DNA of 26,447 nt from Triangularia verruculosa (taxonomy: Eukaryota; Ascomycota; Sordariomycetes; Sordariales; Podosporaceae), in NCBI GenBank assembly GCA_033296885.1, contig MU864097.1:1-26447 (forward strand), written 5' to 3'. The notes under the pieces are model-generated. The model was not told the origin of the DNA. It did no database searches and saw only the letters and a program-made list of their open reading frames with translations. Below, in pieces: positions 1 through 9,883 of the stretch (position 1 is its first letter; each line of letters starts with the position of its first letter). The position numbers were made by a program, and so were the translations under genes.

Positions 1-571
1 AAAATCCCGAAATATATTATTAAATACTTTTTAATTATTAAACCTTATTACTTTAAAAAATTTAACGATATTAAAATAATTATAATTATAAAAAAAATAG
101 CCGAAAAATATTTAATATATTAATCGACTTTATATAAATAAACCTTATTATCTTTTTCTATTTATTTAATAAATCTTCTTATAATAAACGTATTATAGAA
201 ATATTAAAGGATATCGGAAAATTATAACGATATAAAAGAATCGTAAAAGAATAGGCCGAATCGATAATAAAGCTTAAATATAAGGTATATTATAATTAAA
301 TAATAAAAAAATAATCGAATATAATTAGGAAAAAGTAATAATATCGGAGTATATTAAAGGATATTAAAAAATATCGGATAATATCGGAGGATATTAATTA
401 ATATTAAAAAAATAAATAATAATAAATATTAATATCGGTTATATCGTTATAATATTATAAAACCTATAACGTAAATTAAATATAGGCCTATAAAGTAGCT
501 AAAACTAACCACTCTACCCCCTCGACCCCTACGTCCCCCCTACTCGCGAAGACCTAAGTCCCCACGAGCAG
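1..571 (+). mobile_element. Family D copy D1, right part only
   Basis: This is the 3' part of a family D element; the rest lies outside the window. It matches D2 (3675-4571), D3 and D5 in order: an AT-rich body, six 10-bp units at 340-399, then a conserved C-rich tail at 478-571. The tail ends in a short imperfect hairpin, CTCG (543) with CGAG (567) outside and GAC/GTC inside. No open frame survives. The element type is unknown: it has no terminal inverted repeats and no recognisable protein. Its right end abuts a 27-bp piece of the family E 5' end. Confidence 0.7.
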
Positions 572-598
572 TTACTTTCTATATAAACTAATAAACTA
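572..598 (-). mobile_element. 27-bp relic of the family E 5' end
   Basis: These bases are the reverse complement of the outermost part of the E 5' end (TAGTTTATTAGTTTATATAG and onward), as seen intact at 3313-3335 and 14424-14446. It lies directly against the right end of D1. D1 may have entered an E copy here, with the rest of that copy lost or left of the window. Too short for more. Confidence 0.6.
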
Positions 599-614
599 AT
601 ATATATATATATAT
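599..614. repeat. AT dinucleotide microsatellite
   Basis: Sixteen bases of pure AT alternation lie between the E relic and the Helitron remnant. It may be no more than a by-product of the base composition. Confidence 0.7.
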
Positions 615-639
615 TTATATAAAATGTATTAATAAAAAA

Positions 640-1496
640 AAGAAAATAATAATAGAAATAAATTATCGGTTTATCGATTTAAAGTATTATAAAAGGTTAA
701 GGAGGCTCTATAATTCTCGGTCGTTAAAAGATTTTATTTAAAAGAAAAAGGAACTGAAAACGTATTAATAAATACAACAAAGCTATTATAAATAACCTCC
801 GATATAACTACGATTTCTACTTTCTTGATATTATAATTAAATTTAAAGCTTTTATGTATTATATTACTAATTATACTATTAAATTATATACCTTTATATT
901 TAAAAAGGATTAATTTTATAAGTAAGGTTTTATAGTAGTTAAAGAAGGTAGGAGATTCCTATTTTCATTAAGGAAGAATAGCCGATATTATTATTAATAT
1001 TTATAATAAGTTTATAATTAAATAGATAAATAAAATATTTAATAATAAGGAAATTTTAATAGTAAAAGTTAGCTATTATTTATTTAACTACTTTATAAAC
1101 TTTACGCTATATAACTATTAATTATTTATTTATATTAATTAACTTTTTAAAATATTAAAGTATAAGATAATTTTTTATCAAAATCGAGAGGATATTAAGA
1201 ATAATAACGATAATAGTAATATAGTTTTTATTAGTAGGATAAGTTTTTATTACGTCCGTTATATAAAGGTATATCTTTACCGAAGGCTATATTTATATAA
1301 TCTTTACTTTTACGACTATATTAAATTGATTTACTTTAAAATATTAAAAGTAAAGTTTAATAAATCTTAATTTAAAATATAATTAGATATTGAAATTCCG
1401 TTAATTAATTTATAAGTTTAAGTTATTTTTAAATATAAAGAAAATAAAAGTATTAATAAGCGAATAAATTATAATAATATATCTGTAATTATTAAT
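640..1496 (+). pseudogene. RIP-degraded Helitron-type Rep/helicase replicase, first part
   Basis: Stretches in two frames, broken by stops of the CAA/CAG-to-TAA/TAG type, resemble the replicase of fungal Helitrons, the rolling-circle transposons. At 857-883 the reading YYITNYTIK fits the catalytic two-tyrosine motif of the HUH Rep domain (Y-x3-Y, then K). Farther on in another frame, 1062-1110 reads like the segment usually given as SYLL..PDHYT, and 1233-1330 like the ISFYYVRY..LYFYDY segment between Rep and helicase. The change of frame points to an indel besides RIP. The known role of such proteins is strand nicking and rolling-circle transfer of the element. Walker motifs are not seen. The gene is interrupted by E1 with an 11-bp TSD and appears to resume at 3351. 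It is not functional. Confidence 0.6.
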
Positions 1497-2240
1497 ATAT
1501 ATCCTAGAAGAAAATAGTTTCCGAAAAGGAAAAGTTCTTTTATAACATTATAGCCGGCGTTAGTTTTCTTCACAAGTCCGGTATTATCGGTTAAAGTTAT
1601 ATTATATAATATTATATAATATTATATATATATTATATATTTATTATATATATATATATAACTTTTAATTATTAAATCTAATAATATATATAATATAATA
1701 ATATAATTTAAATCTTTTAAACGCCTCCTTTATTACTTTACTTATCAACGCGCGAATAACTCCTTTATTAACCGGTAAATTACTTTATAGCATTATAACT
1801 CTTATATTAATAAAGATAAAAGGATTATTTTTATTACTTTTTTACTGTTAATTTTCTTTTATTATTTTATATTTTAATTAAAATATTTAATTTATAGAAC
1901 TTTATTAAGGTAAATTACTTTAATTAATATTTTTAATAAATACAATTAAGGTATTAAATATATATAATTAATTAATTTATTAATAATTATAATAAAAAAT
2001 CGATATATATATTTCGCTTTTTTTATTAATAATCGGGAATAATTTAACTTTTAAATTTTTAAAATATTATTTATCTTCAAAATACTTAATAAATAAACGA
2101 AAATAAAATTCTAAATTTAGTAAATTATTTAAATAAAAATGGATAAGTTAAATTAACGTTAATGTTAAATACTTTATTATTTCGGTTAAAAATATATAAA
2201 TCCCAAGTTAAATTTAAATATATATATTTATAATAACGAT
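1497..2240 (-). mobile_element. Family E copy E1, 3' part
   Basis: E1 lies on the minus strand. Its 3' end is at 1497, with the tail form CTTCTAGGATATAT read on the minus strand, followed by the hairpin zone (1553-1563) and the AT-rich body. It stops at 2240 because E2 has inserted, and resumes at 3125. The outer TSD is TAATTATTAAT at 1486-1496 and TAATTATTGAT at 3340-3350, with one A/G difference, so E1 entered the Helitron remnant. Without E2 the element is about 959 bp. It has no open frame, so whether it ever coded is unknown. Confidence 0.8.
2228..2240. repeat. 13-bp TSD of E2, left copy
   Basis: TTATAATAACGAT is repeated perfectly at 3112-3124, flanking E2. It falls inside E1, and removing E2 plus one TSD restores continuous E1 sequence compared with other E copies. 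Confidence 0.85.
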
Positions 2241-3111
2241 TTTTAAGTTCGTTAGTTTATATAGAAAGTAATAAGTATCGTATAAATATAATATTTTATA
2301 ATTATTATAAAAGTAATAATCTTTTTATAGCTATTTAGTATTATATTAAATTAACTATTTTTAATAAATATGTTTAACGATAATTTCCGTTAAATATTTT
2401 ATATACTATATTTACTTAACGACTTTCTCCCTTTAATAATAAAACTTTTTCTATATATTATCGCTATTAATATAATTATCAGCATTTAATATAAGATCTA
2501 GATATTCTTAACTAAAATAATATAAAAATTAAAATTTATTAAAATAACATATTAAACTTAGGATTTTATTTTCTTTTATTCGTTAAGTATTTTAAAAATA
2601 AGTAGCATTTTAAAGGTTTAAAAGTTAAACTTTTTTTCGATTATTATTAAAAAAAGTAAAATATATATATTATTTTTTCGTTATAATTATTAATAAATTA
2701 ATTAATTATATAAATTAAATATTTTAATTACAGTATAAAATAATAAAAGAAAATTAGAAGTAGAAAAAGAATAAAGATAATCCTTTTATCTTTATTAATA
2801 TAAAAGTTATAACGCTATAATATTATTTACCGGTCGGCGAACCCTTGTAGTAAAGGAATTATTAATATAGAAATAAATAATATAATAAAGGAGGCGTTTA
2901 AAAGGTTTAAACTATATTATTATATTATATATATTATTAAACTCGATAATTAAAAGCCGCATATATATAATAAATGTATAATATTATATAATAAAAACGT
3001 AATATTATATAATATAACCTTAACCGATAATACCGAGCTATAAAGAAAACTAACGCCGGGTATAATATTATTAAAGAACTTTTTTTATAGAACTTTATTT
3101 TTTTAGATATA
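2241..3111 (+). mobile_element. Family E copy E2, complete, nested in E1
   Basis: This is a plus-strand E element of 871 bp. It runs from the 5' end (AGTTCGTTAGTTTATATAG near 2246) to the 3' end (TTTATTTTTTTAGATAT near 3110). Near the 3' end is the conserved module GAAAACTAACGCCGGG, then the AAAGAAC-T tract. It is flanked by a perfect 13-bp TSD and has no terminal inverted repeats of its own. The inverted 5' sequence that follows at 3125 belongs to E1. A single 5' end, a single 3' end and a long TSD fit a non-LTR retroelement copied by target-primed reverse transcription (inference). Confidence 0.85.
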
Positions 3112-3124
3112 TTATAATAACGAT

Positions 3125-3339
3125 ATATAGAAAGAGGTTTATTATTAAAATGAAAAAGTCGTTAAATAAATATAATATATATAGTATTCAATGGAAATTA
3201 TCGCTAGAAATATCTATTAAGAATATTTAGTCTAATATAATACCAATAACTATAGAGAAACTACTTTTATAATAATTATAAAATATTATATTTATATAAT
3301 ACTTATCACTTTTTATATAAACTAATAAACTAAAAACTA
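3125..3339 (-). mobile_element. Family E copy E1, 5' part
   Basis: This is the 5' terminal ~215 bp of E1, reverse complement of the E 5' end. It contains the reverse of the AACCTCTTTCTATATATTAT zone and ends with AAACTAATAAACTAAA. At first sight E2 plus this piece looks like a DNA transposon with 220-bp inverted repeats. The 13-bp TSD at the junction and the restored continuity with 1497-2240 show that it is the other half of E1. Confidence 0.8.
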
Positions 3340-3350
3340 TAATTATTGAT

Positions 3351-3569
3351 TAATTTAATTTTAAGTTAAAGGATATAATGGATAAAGAATTTAAAAATAA
3401 GTAATATTAAAACACTATAATTTTACTTCACTTTTTTTTTTTTAGGAAGACTTTATATAACGGGCCGAAATATTAAATAGAATTTAGGAAAAATTATTAT
3501 TAAATTTATTAAAGAGAATCTATAAACTTTTCGATATTTTACTTCTATTATAAAGTAATAAATAAAATA
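3351..3569 (+). pseudogene. RIP-degraded Helitron replicase, continuation
   Basis: If E1 and one TSD are removed, the frame of the Helitron remnant continues here into FKLKDIMDKEF, which resembles the stretch after the LF.PWR motif of Helitron replicases. Further weak reading follows to E3. Helicase Walker motifs are not visible. The assignment rests mainly on the continuity across E1. Confidence 0.4.
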
Positions 3570-3674
3570 TTCTTTTAGTTTATTAGTTTATATAGAAAGT
3601 AATAAGTATCATATAGATATAATATCTTACGATTATTATAAAAGTAATAGTTTGTTTATAGTTATTAGTATTAT
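3570..3674 (+). mobile_element. Family E copy E3, 5' end
   Basis: The E 5' end (TTTTAGTTTATTAGTTTATATAG) is followed by about 100 bp of the conserved 5' zone, then broken at 3674 by D2. The bases 3664-3674 (ATTAGTATTAT) recur at 4572-4582 as ATTAGTAATAT and are the target duplication of D2. Confidence 0.85.
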
Positions 3675-4571
3675 CATAAAAAAAGTAAAAACTAAGCCTA
3701 TATATACCAGAAAGTATTATCAAACTAAAGTATAGTATACCCTACTATACTATATAGTATAAAGTACTTAAAAATTACTATAAAATTTAAACTTCCGATA
3801 TACTTACGTATATTTTAATATAAACGCTATAAAAAAACTACGAAAAGATATAAAGTATTATATAAAGTATATTTAAACTATAATAAATAACTCCGATACA
3901 TTAAAAAAAGAATATTTACAAAACTCTTCTTAATCTATTAACTATAAAATTAACAACTTTTACATTAACCGCCATTAAAATACCAATAAAAGCCTTTAAA
4001 AATATTAAAAAAAAATATATTATTTAAAATTTACCTTCCGTTATATTTAATATAATATATTATAACATTAATCCTCTTTTCTAAATACCTCGACGATATT
4101 AAAATAATAATTATTATATAGAAAAGAATAATTAATACTTTAAATAAATTATTTAATTTTATTTAAATAAACTTTATATTTACTTTTTATATTTTAAAAA
4201 AGTCGAATTATAATAAACGTATAAATTAAATAATAAAAAATATTTAATAATTAAAAAAATATAAATCGGATATAAAAATATATAAAGTCGATTATAAAAT
4301 TAAAATATAAATTATATTATAATTAAGTTATAAATAAATAATTATATATAATCGGAAAGAAGTAATAATATCGGAGGATATTAAAAGATATTAAAGGATA
4401 TTAAAAGATGTTAAAGGATATTAAAGAAATAAAGTCGGTTATATCGTTATAATATTATAGGGCCTATATTATCAGTTAAATATAGGCCTATAAAGTAGCT
4501 AAAATCAACTACTCCACCCGCTCGACCCCTACGTCCCCCCTACTCACAAAGACTTAAATCCCTACGAGTAG
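3675..4571 (+). mobile_element. Family D copy D2, complete, inserted in E3
   Basis: An 897-bp element that begins CATAAAAAAAGTAAAAACTA and ends CCCTACGAGTAG. Its left part shares ACCAGAAAG and AGTATAGTATACCC with D3 and D5, the middle has six 10-bp units at 4367-4426, and the right end has the C-rich tail with a hairpin. It sits in the E3 5' zone, flanked by an 11-bp duplication with one mismatch. There are no terminal inverted repeats and no open frame. The 5' A^TC context and the 3' hairpin recall Helitrons, but a CTRR end is missing and Helitrons do not make TSDs. A non-LTR origin is the alternative. Confidence 0.8.
4367..4426. repeat. 10-bp tandem repeat inside D2 (6 units)
   Basis: The units are variants of GATATTAAAG and AATATCGGAG, in register over 60 bp. 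The same array, with different unit variants and copy number, is at 340-399 (D1), 13042-13091 (D3) and 22515-22554 (D5). It is thus an inherited part of family D. Confidence 0.85.
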
Positions 4572-5060
4572 ATTAGTAATATATTAGGCTAATTATTTTT
4601 AATAAATATTTTCAACGATAACTTTCGTTAAATTCTATATATATTATATTTATTTAACGATTTTCTCCTTTTAATAATAAACCTTTTTGTATATATAATC
4701 TATATTATTATTATTATTTTAGATATATTAATTTATAAATAATATAAGATCCATATATTTTTAATTAAAGTAATAAAGTATTTAGAATTAACTTTAATTT
4801 AACTTATCGATATTTATTCGAGTAATTTATTAAGTTCGGGAATTTTCTTTTTCGTTTATAAAGTAATTTAAAGACAAGTAGTATTTTAAAGTTAATAAAT
4901 ATTAACTTTTTTTTATTTTTTGAATAATAAGGAGCAATATAAATATATTATTTAATTATAATTTAACTTTAACCGACGATACCGGGTTATAAAGAAAACT
5001 AACGCCGGATATAGCGTTATTAAAGAACTTTTTTTTTTAGAACTTCGTTTCTTTTAGGAC
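4572..5060 (+). mobile_element. Family E copy E3, remainder (internal deletion)
   Basis: The E sequence resumes after D2 and its TSD (4572-4582) with ATTAGGCTAATTATTTTTAA. It follows the E consensus to about 4960 and then jumps straight to the 3' zone (AACTTTAACCGACGATACCG, then GAAAACTAACGCCGG). The middle of the body is therefore missing. It ends at the typical CGTTTCTTTTAGGAC. Confidence 0.8.
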
Positions 5061-5870
5061 CTATAGTTTAGTAAATATATTTTATATAATAAAGAGATTT
5101 AATTTTAAAAGGATATATAGGTTATTACTTTATTAAATAAATATTGTTAAATAATAAGGTTTGATTTGATATTAAAATAGGCCTCTTTAAAACGTTAAAA
5201 AGTTCTATTTCTTCTATTAAAATATATTATTCGAATAAATAAAAATAAAAATGAATTTACTAGAAAGATACTATCTTATTTATTCGAAGGCCTTTTAATT
5301 AAAGAAGATAATGTTATAGAAACTATTCCTTCGATATTTATATTTTCTTTAAAACTTCCGGTAATAATAAATAAAATAAATAAATAAATATTATAATTAT
5401 AAAGAAATTAATATTTATAATGATTATAGTAATATTGAATTTTAATTCCGAAGTTTATTAAATATCGGAGAATATTTTATTTTATATATATTTATTACTT
5501 ATTATAATTTTTAAATTAAAGGTAATTAAAAACTTAAAGTATCCCGGTTTTTTTAAAAGCCCTATTATACTTTCTTAATGAATTAATCGAAAAAACCTAT
5601 TAATTAGTTTAAAAAATAAGCTTACTTAATTTAATAATATATTTGTATACTTTACGGGTATAGTAAGTATTTACTAATATAAAATCCTTTATATTTAAGC
5701 TTTATATATTACCGATTATAAATCCTAAAGTAGAACTCTTTTTTATAAGGTTCTAAGGCTATATAAATTAAAAATAGTACCGAATAAATTAAATTAAATT
5801 AATATATTAAATTTCGATAATATATATATTTAATTATTAAAATATAAAAACTTTAATAATATGTAATTAA
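5061..5870 (+). other. Decayed, unrecognised sequence
   Basis: No intact gene. On the plus strand there are fairly long stretches that would be open if TAA/TAG were read as former CAA/CAG codons, e.g. from about 5245 (FTRKILSYLFEGL) on and 5530-5760. This suggests an old transposon ORF, but no motif identifies it. It could be the rest of the Helitron or another element. Confidence 0.3.
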
Positions 5871-6430
5871 TTTACTTAATAAATATAAGTAAAATATTAA
5901 GCCTCTTTTTATATATAATCTATAATATTATTATTATCCCAGATATATTAATCCGTAAGTAATATAAGATCTATATATTTTTAACCGAAGTAGTAAAATA
6001 TTTAAAATTAACCTTAATTTAACCTATCGATATTTATTCGAGTAATTTAATAAGTTCGGAATCTTATTTTCTTTTACTTATTAGGTAATTTAAAAATGGG
6101 TAGTATTTTAAAGTCGGCGAATATTAGCTTTTTATTTCAATAGTAAGGAGTTAAATAAATATATTACTTAGTTATAATTATTAAGAGATTACTTAACTAT
6201 ATATATTTAATATATTAATTATATTTATCGAGAATATTAATTAAAGTAACTTACTTTAATAAAGTTTTATAAATTAAGTATTTTAATTAAAATATAAAAT
6301 AGTAAAAAAGAATTAAACGTAAAAAAGTAATAAAGATAGTCCTTTTATTTTTATTAATATAAAAGTTATAATATTATAGAGTAATTTATTAGTTGGCGAG
6401 GGAATTATTAGCGCGGTAATAAATAAAGTA
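5871..6430 (+). mobile_element. Family E copy E4, first part (5'-truncated)
   Basis: It matches E from within the 5' zone (near TATTAAGCCTCTTTTTATAT at 5903) to the body at 6430, where E5 has inserted. It resumes at 7373. Its own 5' boundary is approximate. Confidence 0.75.
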
Positions 6431-7360
6431 GTTCTTAGGTTCGTTAGTTTATATAGAAAGTAATAAGTATTATATAAATATAATATCTTACGATTATTAT
6501 AAAAGTAGTAGTCTTTTTATAGCTATTTAGTATTATATTAAGTTAACTATTCCTAATAGATATTTTTAACAATAACTTTCGTTAAATCCTATATATATTA
6601 TATTTATTCGACGATTTTCTCCTTTTAATAAGAAACCTTTTTTTTTATATTATTATTATAGATATATATATTTAGATTTCATTAAAAATCTATATATTTT
6701 TAACTAAAATAATAAAGTATTTAAAATTAACGTTAATTTAATTTATCGATATTTATTCGAATAATCTTTTAAGTTTAAAAAATCTTTTTATTCGTTAGGT
6801 ATTTTAAAGATAAGTAGTATTTTAAAGATTTAAAAGTCGAATTACTTTTAGTTATTAATAAGAAAAATGAAATATATACATTACTTTTTTATTATAATTA
6901 TTAATAAATCGATTAACTATATATATTTAATATATTAATTACGTTTATCGAGAATATTAATTAAAGTAATTTACCTTAATAAAGTTTTTAATATAGGTTA
7001 AGTATTTTAATTAAAATATAAAATAGTAAAAAAGAATTAAAAGTAAAAGAGTAGTAAAGATGGTTTTTTTATTTTTATTAATATAGAAGTTATAACGTTA
7101 TAAAGTAATTTATCGGTCGGTAAGGGAATTATCGGCGCAGTAATAAATAATATAATAAAAGAAACGTTTAAAGAATTTAAATTATATCGTTATATTATAT
7201 ATATTATTAAATTTAACGATTAAAAGCCGTATATATATAATAAATATATAATATTACGTAATATAACTTTAACCGATAATACCGGGTTATAAAGAAAACT
7301 AATACCGGATATAGCGTTATTAAAAAACTTTTTTTTAGTACTTTATTTCTTTTAAGATAT
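6431..7360 (+). mobile_element. Family E copy E5, complete, nested in E4
   Basis: A 930-bp full-length E starting GTTCTTAGGTTCGTTAG and ending ATTTCTTTTAAGATAT. It is flanked by the perfect 12-bp TSD ATAAATAAAGTA at 6419-6430 and 7361-7372. Removing it rejoins E4 in line with uninterrupted copies such as 20785-20820. With E2 this defines both ends of the family. Confidence 0.85.
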
Positions 7361-7372
7361 ATAAATAAAGTA

Positions 7373-7528
7373 ATAAAAAAGGCGTTTTGAAGATTTAAGT
7401 TATATCATTATATTATATATATTATTAAGTTCGATAATTAAAGGCCGTATATATAAAATAAGTACGTAATATTACGTAATATAAATTCAATTAACGATGC
7501 CGGGTTATATAGAAAGCTAACGCCGGAT
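7373..7528 (+). mobile_element. Family E copy E4, second part
   Basis: E4 continues from AAAAAAGGCGTTTTGAAG to the 3' hairpin (CTAACGCCGGATATAGCGTT). It then turns directly into the opposite strand of another E copy instead of reaching its 3' end. Confidence 0.75.
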
Positions 7529-7700
7529 ATAGCGTTAGTTTTCTTTATAGCCCGGTATCGGTTAAAGTTATATTATATAATATTATATATCTATTATATA
7601 CGTACGGCCTTTAATCGTCGAATTTAATAATATATATAATATAACGATATAGTTTAAACTTTTTAAACGCCTTCCTTATTATATTACTTATTACCGCATT
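7373..7700. repeat. Long imperfect palindrome of two head-to-head E 3' regions
   Basis: The E4 3' part (left arm) and the start of the inverted copy E6 (right arm) mirror each other for about 160 bp per arm. The centre is at the E hairpin, near 7524 (CTAACGCC-GGATAT-AGCGTTAG). The last 8 bp of each strand are shared, so the joint lies in the hairpin stem itself. Confidence 0.75.
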
Positions 7701-8412
7701 AATAATTCCTTCGCCGACCGGTAAGTTATTTTATAGTATTATCACTTTTATATTAATAAAAATAAAAGAATTATTTCTATTAAATGAATTACTTTTTTAC
7801 CTTTAATTCTTTTGCTTTATTTTATATTTTAATTAAAATATTGAACTTATATTAAGAACTTTACTAAAATAAATTACTTTAATTAATATTTTCGATAAAT
7901 ATAACTAATATATTAAATATATATAGTTAATTGATTTACTAATAATTATAGTTAAATAATATATTTATTTAATTCCTTACCGTTTAAGTAAGAAGTTAAT
8001 ATTCACCGACTTTAAAATACTATTTATCTTTAAATTATTTAATAAGCGAAAAACAAAATCCTGAATTTAATAAATCGCTTAAATAAACTTTGATAGGTTA
8101 AATTAAAGGTAATTTAAGATACTTTACTATTTCGGTTAAAAATATATAGATTTTAAATTAAATATAAATTAATATATTTAAGATAATAATAACGATAATA
8201 ATATATAAAAAAAGGCTTATTATTGAAGGGAGAAGTCGTTAAGTAAATATAATGTATATAATATTTAGCGGTAATTATTATTAGAGATATTTAATAGGAA
8301 TAGCTAGTTTAGTATAATATTAATGGCTGTAAAGAGATTGCTTTTATAATAATCGTAAAATGTTATATTTATACGACACTTATCACTTTCTATGTAAATT
8401 AACGAACCTAAG
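7529..8412 (-). mobile_element. Family E copy E6, almost complete
   Basis: Minus-strand E from the hairpin zone (7529) through the body and the 5' zone to the 5' end at about 8412 (CGAACCTAAGAA). Only the ~40-bp 3' tail beyond the hairpin is missing, lost at the palindrome centre. SINE copy C1 begins 16 bp after its 5' end. Confidence 0.8.
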
Positions 8413-8427
8413 AAATCATCTCTTTAT

Positions 8428-8945
8428 ATCCTCTAGTATAGTAATATACGCTTAAGGATCTCTGAGTTACTATTTATAATTAAAAGGTAATAAATTCGAC
8501 TTCCGTATCAAATAATAAAATTAACCTTTTATTAATTATAAAAGCTAATAAGTAATAAAATAATAGCTTATTTATATTATAACCTTTTATAAGTTTTAAA
8601 TAACTTTAACCTCCTAGATATTAACTATTTAAAGGTAATTATAATTACTTTAAACTATATTTTCCTTAAAGAAATCAACTTAAAAATCTTATAAAATATT
8701 AAAGTTTAAGTATTTTATAAAACTTAGGCCCTATAATATAGTAAATAATATTTATAACGGAGGGTAAAGTAATAAGTTTTAAGGAATAAAGTAATGTAAT
8801 TTTCGTCCTTTAAAAGGTTTTTATTAAAATATAATACCTTTACACTTTATATAATTACCTTTATTAATTATATAAAAGAGTATATAGCTTTATACTCAAG
8901 TATATAGTAATATATAAATACTATTGATAAATAGTTATAAGTTAA
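8428..8945 (+). mobile_element. tRNA-derived SINE (family C), copy C1
   Basis: It starts ATCCTCTAGTATAG with an A-box-like TAGTATAGTAATATAC (8434-8449), where a GTAT/ATAC D-stem can pair. A mutated B box lies at 8492-8504 (AAATTCGACTTCC). A ~430-bp body follows, shared with C2 and C3, ending GTTATAAGTTAATATA. No clear TSD is seen, so it is probably the oldest of the three copies. Confidence 0.7.
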
Positions 8946-9346
8946 TATATAATTAGTTTTATTAAAATCTTTATAAATATAGCTTAAAGGTATAAAGATT
9001 AAGTCCAGAAATAAAGAGTTCTTATAATTAAATATTAACGGTAAAATTAAAGTTTAGATTTTTTAATTAAAGTAGTAATAAATATATGAAAAATAAATTT
9101 TAAAACCTTTTAAAACGTTAGAATTAATATATAATTCAACTTAAATAAATAATATTTAAATAAATTAAATAGTAGATTTATCGGAGAATCTTTTAAGGTT
9201 CGGTAAGTAAATTCGGAAGTATTAAATAAAATTATTACTTAATTAATTAAGTAATTTAATAATAATTTTAAAGTAAAATTTAAACTTAATAACGGCTAAA
9301 TTATAAGAAATATAAGTTAATAAAAGGTTAATTATAAAGGTAGATT
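8946..9346 (+). other. Decayed host element, segment 1 (unrecognised)
   Basis: Sequence between C1 and C2. Around 9177-9346 one plus-strand frame (ENLLRFGK...) is open except for TAA/TAG stops of the RIP type. It looks like a remnant of a transposon polyprotein, but I see no diagnostic motif. Confidence 0.3.
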
Positions 9347-9869
9347 CATCCTATAGTATAGTAGTATATACTTAAGGATCTTGTAATTACTGCTTATAAT
9401 TAAGAGGTAGTAGGTTCGACTTTTATATAGGATAATAAGGCTACCTTTTTATTAATTATAGAGGGCTAATAGGTAGTAAGGTAATAACTTATTTATATTA
9501 TAATCCTTTATAAATTAATTAAATAGTTTTAGTTTTCCGGGTATTAACCGTCTAAGGGTAGTTATAATTACTTTAGATTATACCTCTCTTATAAAGACTT
9601 ATTTTTAAAGATCCTATAAGATATTAAAGTTTAAGTATTTTATAGGGTTTAAGCCTTATAGTACGGTAAATAATACTTATAATAAAGGGAGGGAAGTAAA
9701 CTTTAAAGAGTAAAGTAAAATAGTTTTTATCCTTTAAAAAGGTTTTTATTAAAATATAATACCCTTATAATTTATATAGTTACCTTCGTTAGTTATATAA
9801 AAGAGTATATAGCTTTATACTTAGGTATATAATATTATATAAGTATTATAGATAATGGTTTTAAGTTAA
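9347..9869 (+). mobile_element. tRNA-derived SINE (family C), copy C2
   Basis: A 523-bp insertion flanked by the perfect 14-bp TSD TATAAAGGTAGATT (9333-9346, 9870-9883). The head is tRNA-like (separate entry) with internal Pol III boxes, followed by a body of unknown origin and the 3' end TTTTAAGTTAA. There is no poly(A) tail. Pol III transcription and movement by the machinery of a partner LINE are the known mode for such elements. No partner LINE is recognised in the window. Confidence 0.85.
9348..9433 (+). other. tRNA-like head of SINE C2
   Basis: ATCCTAT (9348-9354) pairs fully with ATAGGAT (9427-9433), like an acceptor stem of 7 bp. A D-arm-like GTAT-loop-ATAT follows. The T arm is GTAGG-TTCGACT-TTTAT, where the 3' strand would be CCTAC before C-to-T change. 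B box GGTTCGACT starts at 9413. The central part is longer than in a normal tRNA or has a long variable arm, so the parent tRNA cannot be named. Confidence 0.75.
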
Positions 9870-9883
9870 TATAAAGGTAGATT

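Noticed and set aside
599..614. Telomere or centromere satellite signal
   Set aside because: It is only a short AT run. No long satellite array and no TTAGGG repeats were seen in the window.
2241..3339. DNA transposon with ~220-bp terminal inverted repeats
   Set aside because: The apparent right repeat is the 5' part of E1. The 13-bp TSD lies at the inner joint, and E5 and E13 exist as complete units without a right inverted repeat.
4367..4426. CRISPR-like array
   Set aside because: The units are 10 bp, directly adjacent without spacers, and part of a repeat family in a eukaryotic context.
3675..4571. D2 as a solo LTR
   Set aside because: The ends are not TG..CA, the flanking duplication is 11 bp instead of 4-6, and no polypurine tract or primer site adjoins any copy.
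3675..4571. D2 as a proven Helitron
   Set aside because: An A before TC at the left and a hairpin at the right are suggestive, but no CTRR end is seen and a TSD is present, which Helitrons do not make.
9348..9433. Functional tRNA gene
   Set aside because: Stems are partly mutated, the anticodon arm is unclear, and the sequence is the head of a dispersed repeat with a TSD.
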